Shown here: positions 9,528 through 17,547 of the stretch, piece by piece
Position numbering within the stretch: the first letter of the stretch is position 1
Layout: each line of letters begins with the position of its first letter
Assembly (NCBI RefSeq): GCF_005576615.1
Contig: NZ_CP040331.1
Location: forward strand, 428,103-492,102
Direction of reading: 5' to 3'
From: Natrinema versiforme
GTDB taxonomy: Archaea; Halobacteriota; Halobacteria; Halobacteriales; Natrialbaceae
Length of the DNA stretch: 64,000 nucleotides
The notes under the pieces: generated by a model
Databases searched by the model: none
What the model was told of the DNA's origin: nothing
Seen by the model: only the letters and a program-made list of their open reading frames with translations
Position numbers and translations under genes: made by a program

Positions 9528-10581
9528 TAGTAACCGTTAGAATTTTCCGCCCGTATATCGTTATTGTATCCAATGGACCATCTCGACGAGATATCCGTCG
9601 AAGAACTCCAAGACGCCCTTGACAAGGTTGAGGGAAACAGGCCGACACAACGGTTGTTAGCGGCGATTGCGTACAAGAATGGCGTGACACAGACCGAACT
9701 TGCAGAGTGGCACGACACTGGTCGAAGAACGATCTACAGCTAGCTCATGCGCCTCGATACGGACGAACCGCTTGAGCAAGCCGTCCCTGATGCTCATCGA
9801 TCCGGGAGAAAACGAAAGATATCAGAAACATATCAAGAAGAGTTTGACCAAACTGTTCATGAATCTCCCGAAGAAGTTGGGTTCGACGCGCCGGCGTGGA
9901 CGCCGGCGCTCGTCCAGCAGTATCTCGACGAGACCTACGATGTCGAGTACTCAATCCCGAGCTGCCGGCGGTTGCTCAAAGAAGCGGGATTGAGCTATCA
10001 AAAACCACGCCGGACAGCCGCCGAATCCGATGCCGACGAGCAAGAAACGTTCCGCGAAGAGTTCAAAAAAGCGGCGGGAGCTGGACGCCACAGTAGTCTG
10101 TATCGATCAAACCAAGAAATCTGTTCAAGTCGAACCGCGTGCCGCGTGGTTTCCCCGCGGCACGCGGCCGTCTGTCGAATTATCCGGCCAACGCGACTGG
10201 ACGTGTCTGTTGGGCGCGATCACCGAGGGCGGTGATCATTTTTTCTCTCGATTCGAAGAGTACGTTACCGCCGAGCACGCAAAACATTTCATTCTCACAT
10301 TATGCCAAGAGTTTGAAGATGGCTTGATCGTTGTGTTAGATGGAGCACCGTACTTTCAGGCGTCGGCCGTCACGGACCTGGCGGCCCGTGACGACCTCGC
10401 CTTCGTCACGCTACCGGCGTATTCGCCGGAACTAAATCCGGTCGAAGAGTGCTGGAGACAGTTACAAAGGGCTCTCAGCAATCGGTTCTTCGACTCTGTT
10501 AGCGAGTTAACAACGGCGATCGATACCGCACTTGACCAACTCTCCGTTCCAAAAGTGAGCAATTATTTCTAACGTCTACTA
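9528..10581 (+). mobile_element. IS630-family insertion sequence, copy 1
   Basis: Ends are visible: the left end TAGTAACCGTTAGAA (from 9528) is matched by the reverse complement of the right end, TAGTAGACGTTAGAA (to 10581), with 13 of 15 bases equal. A TA dinucleotide borders each end (9526-9527 and 10582-10583), the duplication expected of IS630/Tc1-type insertion. The length is 1054 bp and the transposase is damaged. Confidence 0.85.
9573..10572 (+). pseudogene. IS630 transposase, stop codon plus frame change
   Basis: The reading starts MDHLDEISVEELQDALDKVE and continues through a helix-turn-helix, a TAG at 9741-9743 replacing an expected Trp codon (TIYS-stop-LMRLD), and the region ending LSYQKPRRTAAES. 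It then changes to the +1 frame near 10065-10080 for the DDE catalytic half: ATVVCIDQTKK, IVVLDGAPYF and YSPELNPVEECW. All three acidic catalytic positions are present. Copy 2 at 17.5-18.6 kb changes frame at the same place, so this may be programmed +1 frameshifting; the TAG is a separate true lesion. Confidence 0.85.
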
Positions 10582-10584
10582 TAG

Positions 10585-11322
10585 TTGTGCCAGTTTGAGA
10601 AGTGAGCAGGTTGTTGAGTTTCTTGGGCAAGATGCGCGCAGACCTGCTCAGCGAGAGATATGAGGCGGATTTAGAAGAATCTTGGGAGAACGAGCGGACG
10701 GCGACGCCCGTCAGGGCGTTCGCCGTCCGCCTCCATCAGACCGGTTGTTCTCTTCGGGAGACAACAACGATTCTCGCTGAATTAGGCGTTGAACGCTCGC
10801 ATGGAGCGGTCTGGAATTGGGTACATCGGTTGGCTGATAGCGGTTGCGACCCGCCGACGGCGAAGCCGTCAAGGGTCGCGGTTGACGAGACCGCTGTCAA
10901 AATCAACGGTGAATGGTCTTGGTTGTATTCTGCAATAGACATCGAGACAAAGTTAATTCTCGATGTCGCGCTGTTTGGTCGGCACGGCACTGATCCAGCG
11001 GTTGCGTTTCTGCATAGACTCACCGAGAAACACGATCTCTCAGAGGCTGAGTTTCTCGTCGATCAGTTCGGCTATCGGACTGCGCTCTCCCGATTAGGAC
11101 TGAGCGGTCAGATCAACTATACCGACCGAAACCTGATCGAAAAGTGGTTTCATACCCTCAAAATGCGGATCGACCGCTTCCATAACTCGTGGGTGGGCAG
11201 TCGGTCGAGCGTCCGCGAGTGGCTTGAACAGTTTATGCACTACTACAACTGTCAGAGACCGCACCAAGCTCTCGATGGAAAGACGCCGGTCGAGGAGGTG
11301 CAGAACTAGACAGTGCCACTTT
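10585..11322 (+). mobile_element. IS6-family element abutting IS630
   Basis: The element begins directly after the IS630 right end and ends near the AACTAGACAGTGCC sequence after the transposase stop. The left end (GTGCCAGTTTGAG) matches the expected inverse of the right end (GGCACTGTCTAG) only partly, so the left terminal repeat seems damaged and the borders are approximate. No target duplication could be shown. Confidence 0.5.
10602..11309 (+). CDS. IS6-family transposase
   Basis: 235 residues from a GTG start, the normal size for haloarchaeal IS6 transposases. The DDE triad is recognisable: RVAVDETAVKING, FLVDQFGYRTAL and RNLIEKWFHTLKMR. The C terminus RPHQALDGKTPVEEVQN is typical. The frame is intact, so the enzyme could be active, although the left end of the element looks damaged. 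A helix-turn-helix lies near residues 45-75 (LRETTTILAELGVERSHGAV). Confidence 0.88.
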   Translation: MSRLLSFLGKMRADLLSERYEADLEESWENERTATPVRAFAVRLHQTGCSLRETTTILAELGVERSHGAVWNWVHRLADSGCDPPTAKPSRVAVDETAVKINGEWSWLYSAIDIETKLILDVALFGRHGTDPAVAFLHRLTEKHDLSEAEFLVDQFGYRTALSRLGLSGQINYTDRNLIEKWFHTLKMRIDRFHNSWVGSRSSVREWLEQFMHYYNCQRPHQALDGKTPVEEVQN

Positions 11323-11400
11323 CTCCACAATCAAGCCCCGATGGATGCATCCATTCAGTACGCATATGTAGTGATCGCATCGAGGTTCCAATTGGCTGTA

Positions 11401-11649
11401 CTACTGATATACTGTGTCTCGAGTATCGAGTTCCAGTACGCGAAGTTCGTTCTGTTCGCTGACCCAATCGATAATTGCTCGCCGTTTCCCAATGCGGAGC
11501 GAGTATTCATCTCGTCCTTTGAGCGGTTTGAGATGACGGTCTGGATTCTCCCCGGCCTCAGTCAATTTCGATCGAATTCGATCCTCAATATCATTTGGGA
11601 GAGATTGCAGTTCCTTCTCTACATCAGGATGCAACAACACTGTTGCCAT
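11401..11649 (-). CDS. RelE/ParE-family toxin
   Basis: 82 residues with the RelE layout: an N-terminal helix pair (LHPDVEKELQSLPNDIEDRI), a LKPLKGRDEYSLRIGKRRAII strand region and the C-terminal LELDTRDTVYQ. Family members cut ribosome-bound mRNA or inhibit gyrase. It lies 6 bp downstream of a winged-helix gene in the same direction, which would be the antitoxin. The basic Arg/Lys residues needed for RNase action (RIGKRR) are present. Confidence 0.82.
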   Translation of the reverse strand: MATVLLHPDVEKELQSLPNDIEDRIRSKLTEAGENPDRHLKPLKGRDEYSLRIGKRRAIIDWVSEQNELRVLELDTRDTVYQ

Positions 11650-11655
11650 ATATCG

Positions 11656-11976
11656 CTACAATTCCTCCCACTCGTCAGACTCCTTTCTCGAGTCAATAGT
11701 GTTGGCAGTGGTAGAATCTAATTCGGGGGCAACCTCTGCCCACCATCCCACAGCTCTCGCACCGAGCTTTTTGCGGCTTACGAGCCCTTTCTCGTCCATT
11801 TCTCCGAGCCGGTTTCGGACCCCTTCTGGGGTAATTTGCTTCCCAAACCGCCGAAGGCCGTCAGCAACTTCTGGCGCTGTGAGGACTGGATCATCCTCGT
11901 AGTCGAATACTTTGAGGATATCTTGTTCAGTAACAGACTCCTCAAATCGGCCCGCGTCATCGCGTCCTTGGCTCAT
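11656..11976 (-). CDS. Winged-helix antitoxin partner of RelE
   Basis: 106 residues from ATG 11976 (MSQGRDDAGRFEESVTEQD). A GTG or ATG further upstream would add nine residues that do not look conserved. The domain is a haloarchaeal winged helix: TEQDILKVFDYEDDPVLTA, EVADGLRR, and the wing KGLVSRKKLGARAVGWWAEV. Similar proteins precede RelE-like toxins in haloarchaea and likely repress their own operon. Another gene of the same family is at 13918-14202. Confidence 0.78.
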   Translation of the reverse strand: MSQGRDDAGRFEESVTEQDILKVFDYEDDPVLTAPEVADGLRRFGKQITPEGVRNRLGEMDEKGLVSRKKLGARAVGWWAEVAPELDSTTANTIDSRKESDEWEEL

Positions 11977-12258
11977 AATCCGACTAACGTGATGTTCGCA
12001 CATAACCGTTTGGTTCGTACAAACCGGGCCAACTGAACTTGATAGATCTCTAACGGTCAGTACGCACGTATAGTGAACGGATAGTTCAGCTCAAATAGAT
12101 CGAAAGGAACGTCATTCGAATTGTTCTATGACACTCCCATGTACGGTCTTCTCGACTCTGTCTCACATTTGCTAGGTGTCTCACAGCGGTAGCTCTCCCA
12201 GTTGGTGCGGGGATATTTTTAAGCCATTCAATGCCGACGACTATGATACTGAAAGCGC

Positions 12259-12528
12259 GATGAATGATCTTACAGATCCGCGGCCGCCGCTGCCGGAGTG
12301 GATCGTGGACGTGTACGATGTCCTCTATATGTCTTGTTTCAATCCAGTTGGTGATGAAGATGTCCAGTCGATCCCTCGAGAGCAAGCGCTCACAGTCCTT
12401 CTCACTGCTGAGACTCTATCCCTTGAGTCCGAGGATGTAAACCACGCACTCACCCGGTGCTTGAGCGAGGGTACTTCTATGCGGTTGATGGGGAACTCCA
12501 TGTGACGACACCAGAGACTGACGTATGA
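12259..12528 (+). pseudogene. Small haloarchaeal protein, frameshifted
   Basis: ATG 12259 opens a reading MNDLTDPRPPLPEWIVDVYD that continues to ALTR at about 12454. The protein-like continuation LERGYFYAVDGELHVTT lies in another frame and ends at TGA 12526-12528. Restoring one C in CGGTGCTTGAG rejoins them as TRLLERGYF. The full product would be about 90 residues. I recall such small proteins next to haloarchaeal toxin-antitoxin genes but know no function. TTTTTAA at about 12215-12221 may be its TATA box. Confidence 0.6.
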
Positions 12529-12758
12529 GTACACAATTCGAGATGTGATTGCTCACTTCGGAAGCTGGTTGATGTCTGACGTTCCATATTGCCCATTCAA
12601 ATCCGATAGTGCCTAAACAGATAACGGTTTCGGCAGTAAAAAACAATTCTCCCTAGTCAAGCGTACAACTGAGAACTGAAGCCGATGGCCCATAATTGGG
12701 TATGGAAATCCGAGAATATAGAATCTGGCCTTAATGAGAAATACGGGTAGCAGACCAC

Positions 12759-12923
12759 TCAGCCCACACTTTGCAATTCAACAAATGAATTGCTTCCGCA
12801 CCGGCAAGATGGCCTGTTGCTGGCCCGCGTCAATGTCCCATCAGGAAGCCGAAACGCAGGATAGACGGCTCCGCATTCGGTACAGCGGATGGAAACTTCC
12901 TCTGTACTGCCCTGATCAGTCAT
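12759..12923 (-). CDS. Small zinc-ribbon protein (54 aa)
   Basis: ATG at 12923-12921 and TGA at 12761-12759. The product contains CTECGAVYPAFRLPDG and, 24 residues on, CRCGSNSFVEL, giving a CxxC plus CxC knuckle pair of a zinc ribbon. Codon use and the intact frame support a real gene. It stands alone between pseudogenes. Haloarchaeal plasmids encode many such small zinc proteins, some of which affect motility or metabolism; the role here is unknown. Confidence 0.7.
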   Translation of the reverse strand: MTDQGSTEEVSIRCTECGAVYPAFRLPDGTLTRASNRPSCRCGSNSFVELQSVG

Positions 12924-13077
12924 CGTCGATAGAGTGAACGAGACGAAGTGAACATATAGAAGTGGTGGCTATTCCGCTATCCGACGCTGATCGATACGCA
13001 TCTATAGTGACTGCGAATCTCCTGCCACTGATCGCTAACGGCCCGTTCCAATGAGGAAGAGGCACTCAATTGTCTTC

Positions 13078-13296
13078 TTACTCTGAACGAAGAACCTGCA
13101 CATTGGACTGCGTCACGCGGAGCCGAAACTCACCAACTGAGAACCTGATCTCAAGCCCTGTATGTGGATCGGCCGAGTTCACGAGTTGCTCGAGTGCCTC
13201 GATATCGAGTACCTGGTGGAGTTGGTACTCGCCACGATCAAGGCCCACCATTTCGAGCGTATCGACGATTTCGAAGAGGTGTCCCTGATCACTCAT
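13078..13296 (-). CDS. HalOD1 output-domain protein
   Basis: 72 residues: YQLHQVLDIEALEQLV, then EIRFSVGEFRLRVTQSNVQVL, which is the HalOD1 output domain (a stand-alone haloarchaeal module usually attached to response regulators or encoded singly). The start ATG overlaps the stop of the upstream fragment (ATGAGTGA), indicating an old operon. A second HalOD1-like gene is at 52271-52519. Confidence 0.7.
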   Translation of the reverse strand: MSDQGHLFEIVDTLEMVGLDRGEYQLHQVLDIEALEQLVNSADPHTGLEIRFSVGEFRLRVTQSNVQVLRSE

Positions 13297-13440
13297 CTGG
13301 GATCACTTCGTCGACGATGTCGATAATCTCCGCAACTGTCGAACTGATCCGCTCGAGTCGATCGAAAATTCCTCTGGTTCGTCGCCCCGCCACGCAGCGA
13401 GGTAGAATGCCGAGCCGCTCGTATCGAGTCCAAAGTACCG
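13289..13440 (-). pseudogene. Truncated hypothetical gene cut by IS630 fragment
   Basis: Minus-strand reading RRYFGLDTSGSAFYLAAWRG continues to DEPEEF, then the frame shifts once and continues as LERISSTVAEIIDIVDEVIPDE with a TGA overlapping the HalOD1 start. The 5' part is missing where the IS630 fragment begins at about 13441. I do not recognise the family. It was probably the upstream operon partner of the HalOD1 gene. Confidence 0.55.
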
Positions 13441-13608
13441 TCGGCGTACTCTCCCGAACTAAATCCGGTTGAAGAGTGTTGGAGACAACTACAAACGGCT
13501 CTCAGCAACCGATTTTTTGACTCACTTGCTGAACTTACAACAGCGATCGACAACGCCCTTGACCAACTCTCAGTTCCAAGTGCGAGTAATTACTTCTAAT
13601 GTCTACTA
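13441..13608 (+). mobile_element. IS630 3' fragment (copy 3)
   Basis: Encodes YSPELNPVEECWRQLQTAL through to SNYF-stop, the last 50 residues of the IS630 transposase, and ends with the right terminus GTCTACTA followed by TA at 13609-13610. The left part is absent. The fragment separates remnants of two genes (13289-13440 and 13606-13914), so a deletion running from inside the element removed flanking DNA. Confidence 0.8.
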
Positions 13609-13914
13609 TAGTGCCTCGAGTCCGGGTTTAACTATACGTCGCCACCAAGTGCCCCAGTATCTGTCCCCAGCTTCAATCTGCCCGAGTGCTCCGTCGACGT
13701 CGTAGCCAAGGGGATATAGTGGCATAATCTCAGATACAATCTGACTCTTGGTAGACGGGCCGTTCTCTTTCAGGTAGTCTCGAGCAGCGCGGATTGTCGC
13801 TTTGCACTCGGATTGATCCGTATCGGTAGGGAACTTGAGTTCATCAAGAGCGTCCGTCTCTCGTCCCGCTGGTTCGTTCTCTCAAGGTTCTTCGATTGGT
13901 TCGGGGAGAACCAT
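13606..13914 (-). pseudogene. Haloarchaeal hypothetical, stop codon and IS-truncated
   Basis: ATG at 13914 starts MVLPEPIEEP followed by an in-frame TGA at 13882-13884, then the same frame reads DALDELKFPTDTDQSE, RAARDYLKENGPSTKSQIV, PLGYDVDG and RYWGTWWRRIVKPGLEAL. The last stop is formed by the IS630 terminus, so the C terminus is lost. I recall this as a common haloarchaeal conserved hypothetical with an RGAWWRxVVxPGLEA motif. It starts 3 bp after the winged-helix gene and formed an operon with it. Confidence 0.65.
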
Positions 13915-13917
13915 GGT

Positions 13918-14202
13918 TCATAGATTCAGATTGATCCCGGGTGTACTGTGGCCGCTCTGTGGACTCTCGTTATCCGTGCGCCAATACACGACTGTTCGCC
14001 CCGTCTTTCGCTTTTCCACTCTCCCTTGATCGTACAACCGCGTTAGTTTCTGCCGGGCGGCTTCGGTCGTACACTCGAGAGAATCCGATACGTCACTCGA
14101 GGTAATCACGGGACCGCGTACATTGTCGAATACGTCTAACATGTCCTCGAGCGTCACTGTTTCCACGAATTGGCCGGAGTCCGTTCGTTCTCTGTCGCTC
14201 AT
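13918..14202 (-). CDS. Winged-helix regulator, antitoxin-like
   Basis: 94 residues from ATG 14202 (MSDRERTDSGQFVETVTLED). It has the same plan as the antitoxin at 11656-11976: MLDVFDNVRGPVITSSDVS, a recognition helix region TTEAARQKLTRLYDQG and a wing VEKRKTGRTVVYWR. A longer reading to 14403 adds a proline- and histidine-rich extension that I take as non-coding. The following gene in the operon is broken. Confidence 0.75.
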   Translation of the reverse strand: MSDRERTDSGQFVETVTLEDMLDVFDNVRGPVITSSDVSDSLECTTEAARQKLTRLYDQGRVEKRKTGRTVVYWRTDNESPQSGHSTPGINLNL

Positions 14203-14396
14203 ATCCGTGCCAATGCTACCTATTGGTAAATCCCTGTTGGTGATACGCATTTGGTGAACCAATTGAGGAAGATTCATCACCTCTTGGGAGTGACCAACTG
14301 GTAGAGACGAACCGGCTCCTCGGGGCGTTCGGTCCCCGGTAGAATGCCCGAGTGATGGAACACTCGAGCGGGTTATCTCATGCCAGATAATAACCC

Positions 14397-14635
14397 ATGT
14401 CAACGAACGAACTCCGAACTAATGAGAGTAACGCTGCACAGATTACCGTCAAAGAAGCCGCTGGCGACTGTGAAACTATTGAGACGGGCGAGAAATGGGA
14501 AGGTCCGTTCCCTGGGCACGACAAGTACGGGAACCTCACGGGCTGCACCTACGTTCGTTGCAACGACTGTGGCCGGAGATCCTTACCGGGCGTAAGGAGT
14601 TCACCACTCATCGTGACGGCTGCCGATTCGACTGA
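14397..14635 (+). pseudogene. Small zinc-ribbon protein, one-base frameshift
   Basis: MSTNELRTNESNAAQITVKE then CETIETGEKWEGPFPGHDKYG, NLTGCTYVRCNDCGR, after which the protein-like text continues in another frame as TGRKEFTTHRDGCRFD with TGA at 14633-14635. Adding one G to the GG of GGCCGGAGATCC restores a full protein of about 80 residues with C-xx-C and further Cys/His ligands. This is a common haloarchaeal plasmid protein in my memory. The break lies in a G run. Confidence 0.65.
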
Positions 14636-14640
14636 TACCA

Positions 14641-14796
14641 ATGGCACACTGCGATAACTGCGAGAGTCACGTTACGAAAGCCTATCACCGCGTGTTTAGC
14701 GACAACAGCGGCGTTCTACACGCTTGTAGCCGCTGTCACGACCAAGCGAAAATGCTAGATGGGGCAGGGGTAGGAGAGGTCAATTCCGATAGATAA
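14641..14796 (+). CDS. Small zinc-binding protein (51 aa), DUF7563-like
   Basis: ATG 14641 to TAA 14794-14796. MAHCDNCESHVTKAYHRVFS followed by LHACSRCHDQAKM gives two CxxC knuckles about 25 residues apart. The layout (first knuckle at residue 4, a VTxAYxRVF segment) resembles haloarchaeal DUF7563 proteins. It begins 6 bp after the preceding zinc-ribbon pseudogene, so they likely formed one transcript. Confidence 0.65.
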   Translation: MAHCDNCESHVTKAYHRVFSDNSGVLHACSRCHDQAKMLDGAGVGEVNSDR

Positions 14797-14948
14797 AGCC
14801 GATAGTGAGATAGGTACTGACTAATCAGCTATTCAGATAATCTAGAAATAGATACATGAGCGAAACAGGGGGCGAAGTCGATCCAGAAGCGATCCAGGGA
14901 TGAATCCCTCGAGAGTTACCGCCGAACGACAAGGAGATAAAACAACAC

Positions 14949-15119
14949 ATGGCCGAACTCGACTGGCGCGGTATCACGGTCGAATGGGAGTGTAGAGAAT
15001 GTGGGGAACCGACCGAAGATACTGTCTTGCCAGAAGAACGGGATCAACCTGAACCACTCAAGCGTACCATCTGCCGGGACTGTGCTAAGTCCAACCTTCG
15101 CGAAGCCGGACTGATGTAG
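14949..15119 (+). CDS. Small double-CxxC protein (56 aa), maybe 5'-truncated by a stop
   Basis: From ATG 14949: MAELDWRGITVEWECRECGE, then a loop and ICRDCAKSNLREAGLM, a zinc ribbon with two CxxC pairs. The same frame is open upstream to an ATG at 14856 (MSETGGEVDPEAIQG) except for one TGA at 14901-14903, after which IPRELPPNDKEIKQH also looks like protein. So either the short form is the gene or an 87-residue gene acquired a nonsense mutation. Confidence 0.55.
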   Translation: MAELDWRGITVEWECRECGEPTEDTVLPEERDQPEPLKRTICRDCAKSNLREAGLM

Positions 15120-15511
15120 ACGCACCCCTCACCCGATTCTTCCGTATTCCTTCTCATAGCGTGTTCTACAACCCTGTTTTCGTCTCTCTAAGTAGGGTAA
15201 AGACGGGTAGAACCGGGTTCCTTGAGCATGGTATGTCTTGAGGAAGGGTAAACGGCCGGGGGGACGGCCGTACCGAGTTCTTGCCACTAGCAGGGGTACT
15301 GAACGGGAAATGTCTGGCAATCCCCTGCTCCTATACAGTGTCACTCGCTCTCAATAAATACTAGCCAACCGGAAATGTGTTTCTAGCGTAAGAGGCGGGT
15401 TCCTCGAGCGCATATCTGCCGGTCGGTAGATTAAGTACAAAGTACGTAAACCCAGCCGATCCTATCTTTCGGCCCGTATTCCACTCACACCCACCCGAGC
15501 GTCTCGTTATG
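15120..15511. other. Intergenic stretch, no gene
   Basis: No frame looks coding. It contains a short GC hairpin (ACGGCC, 8-nt loop, GGCCGT) near 15253-15272 and otherwise mixed sequence, between the zinc-ribbon genes and the HNH pseudogene that converges on it. Confidence 0.4.
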
Positions 15512-15999
15512 CTAAGCAACGTACTTGGGATCAATGGCCCCGTCGGACAGCAACACTTGCTCGCTATAGTAATCTCCAGAAGTATCTACTCACACCTCTC
15601 ATCCGATCTTCGAGAGACAACGAGACACGCCAATCTTCGGCGGGTGCCACTACAAAGACTTCCAGATTCTACTATAGCACAATCAAGGATTGTCCGTCGC
15701 AGTAATTCGCTTTCTGTCTCGAAGGCAGGGTTCACCCTCACTCGGTAGTCCTGATCGATAGTGAACAGCCCTTGGTCAAACGCTGCGTGATATGTCTTGC
15801 TGAGCGACAGCACGTTGGACAGGTCAGCTCGGTACTCCGGATAGTCGCTCCACGGGAGGACGTGCGCAATGTCCAGTAGCCCTGGATGGTCCACACCCGA
15901 GATCGGACACGTCCGGTCGAACCTCGCTAGGGCGGTCGCTCGAAACTCCGGGTCGATCGCTCGTGCTTCAACGGTTGTCTCGTAGGTGCCTACAGTCAT
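15512..15999 (-). pseudogene. HNH endonuclease interrupted by a MITE
   Basis: Minus-strand ATG 15999 starts MTVGTYETTVEARAIDPEFR, followed by RFDRTCPISGVDHPGLLDIAH and LPWSDYPEYRADLSNVLSLS, HAAFDQGLFTID, the haloarchaeal HNH nuclease core (Cys, His and Asn ligands visible). The frame runs into the MITE at 15674 after ILDCA. Removing the 108-bp insert and one TA copy restores GCTAGC and continues in frame as SEQVLLSDGAIDPKYVA-stop at 15514-15512. The gene overlaps the upstream winged-helix pseudogene by 4 bp. Confidence 0.8.
15567..15674. mobile_element. 108-bp MITE with TA target duplication
   Basis: Ends TAGTAATCTCCAGAAGT (left) and TAGTAGAATCTGGAAGT (reverse complement of right) agree at about 12 of 17 positions and are flanked by TA at 15565-15566 and 15675-15676. 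It has no transposase. The terminal TAGTA and TA duplication match the IS630 elements of this window, which could have mobilised it. Precise removal restores the host HNH frame. Confidence 0.75.
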
Positions 16000-16330
16000 C
16001 GGATCCACTGAGCCAGAATTCGTCGATACAGTTGGATCAGCCCAAGACTCACGGCATTGTCGGTGAACTGTCTCCCCTCCTCGGTGAGTCGATACTGGTC
16101 GCCGTCTTTCTGAACAAGCCTGAGGCTTCACAGCCAGTTCACACGTTGGAGTGCAATGTCTGGGTTCTCGAGATTCCAGCCCAGTTCAGGATGTGTCTCG
16201 AGTTGCTGGCGGCCGATTTCCTCGATTGTCATTGGGCCGACCGAGAGCGCATAGAGCAGACTTCGCAGGCCAACGTTCCGCCGGCACATGATATCGAGGA
16301 GCGTCTCCGTGGAGCGGTCAGTGATGTATT
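15996..16330 (-). pseudogene. Winged-helix gene with nonsense codon, upstream of HNH
   Basis: The reading ETLLDIMCRRNVGLRSLLYA, then PMTIEEIGRQQLE, IALQRVNWL is stopped by TGA at 16130-16128 and continues in the same frame as LRLVQKDGDQYRLTEEGRQF, ending AQWIR-TGA at 15998-15996. The 5' end is unclear; upstream of about 16330 the text becomes Arg/Ser-rich and probably non-coding. The product looks like a DNA-binding partner coupled to the HNH nuclease. Confidence 0.6.
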
Positions 16331-16405
16331 GCTCGCCCTCAACCCGCTGTACACAGATCGAGAGATCCAGCGGGTGTACAATCGGCGCAGGACGCGACGA
16401 GCGCG

Positions 16406-16561
16406 ATGGACGAGAAAGACGACAGCTGGCGCACCGAGTGCCACCAGGAGTTCGTCCGCGCGCTGCAGGCACGCATTACGAGACGTGACGATGATCTGGA
16501 ACTTGCTGACCCGAGCACGCTTGCAACACGACTCGACGACCGAACGAAGGGATCGCGATGA
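16406..16561 (+). CDS. Hypothetical 51-aa ORF
   Basis: ATG 16406, TGA at 16559-16561 overlapping the next ATG (ATGA). The product (MDEKDDSWRTECHQEFVRAL, then LADPSTLATRLDDRTKG) has haloarchaeal composition and a plausible helical N terminus. No family recognised. It may be the surviving start of a longer gene that decayed downstream. Confidence 0.35.
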   Translation: MDEKDDSWRTECHQEFVRALQARITRRDDDLELADPSTLATRLDDRTKGSR

Positions 16562-16818
16562 CGGCGGAACCGCCAGCAGACGAGCCTACCGATGCAGACG
16601 TGCCCGGTGACGAGAGCAGCGACACCGCTGCCGACGCGGCTTCGGATCCCCAGACGCAGAGTGCGGATGTGTCGGCGGCCAACATAGCCCCGATACCAGA
16701 GACGAAGTCGACAGCGACAGATCCCGAGCCAGAGCCTGACGCAGAGTCAGACAACCTCGAGGCGGAACTCGACGAACTGGTGCCACCAGCAGAGACGCTT
16801 CGACCCACGGCAGCGTAG
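16558..16818 (+). CDS. Acidic low-complexity protein (86 aa)
   Basis: Begins MTAEPPADEPTDADVPGDES and is almost wholly Asp/Glu/Ala/Pro/Thr, ending in LEAELDELVPP. It is coupled to the previous ORF by ATGA. A matching acidic stretch (DERERSAEGTALDELHSVAT, EDEDEDDEEDTEVV) resumes in another frame at about 16880-17119, so this is probably the front part of a disordered acidic protein broken by frameshifts. Function unknown. Confidence 0.4.
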   Translation: MTAEPPADEPTDADVPGDESSDTAADAASDPQTQSADVSAANIAPIPETKSTATDPEPEPDAESDNLEAELDELVPPAETLRPTAA

Positions 16819-16879
16819 GAGAGTGAGAGTGAAAATGAGATGCCGGCACCGAGTCCAACGAGAAAGCGAGCACACACCA

Positions 16880-17119
16880 CGACATATCACCGTCGGGCGC
16901 GCACGCTGCTTCTCAGCTAGACGAGCGTGAGCGGAGCGCCGAGGGAACTGCGCTAGACGAGTTACACTCGGTGGCGACTGAACTCCGAACTGCAACGGAA
17001 CGGACAGCCACCGATTCACAGCAACATGCGCCAGCGACCGAAGGTACTAGCGCTGACCGACAGGAGTCGGCCGAAGATGAAGACGAAGACGACGAAGAAG
17101 ACACGGAGGTGGTGTGAGC
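16880..17119 (+). pseudogene. Out-of-frame continuation of acidic protein
   Basis: In the frame ending at TGA 17117-17119 the sequence reads AASQLDERERSAEGTALDEL, VATELRTATERTA, and a terminal run of Asp/Glu. There is no start codon of its own. It fits as the displaced tail of the acidic ORF at 16558. The following 17120-17547 contains similar acidic scraps (for example TESDAEPASEAD near 17280) with stops, and no intact gene. Confidence 0.4.
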
Positions 17120-17547
17120 AGATGCATGACGCAGTCACCGCCGAGCGACAGCTACAATCGCGACGGCGGTGTGCGCGATCTCGACTGATCCGAACGGTAA
17201 GTGATATATGCCTGGCTGTGCGACACTCCAAGCCAGTGTCGAGGTGGGGCAAGCGATGACGCCACCCTCATCGTCAACCGAGAGTGACGCTGAGCCGGCA
17301 TCCGAAGCCGACAGCGAAAGTTAGACCGAAACAGAGACGGCGGCCACGCTGATGGTCGCCGTCTACAGACACGCTGTCCACAAACTGCGCGGGCACGCAA
17401 CGCAGCCAGCGACGAGGTCGCCAGTGTCCCGGTGAACGAACCGGTCCTACGGGTGCGGACCGCAACGCAGCCCTGCTAAGCCGGACAGATGGGGATTCCG
17501 AGCACAGTGGCATCGCTCAGATTGGAACCACCGAGAAGTTGTTACTC

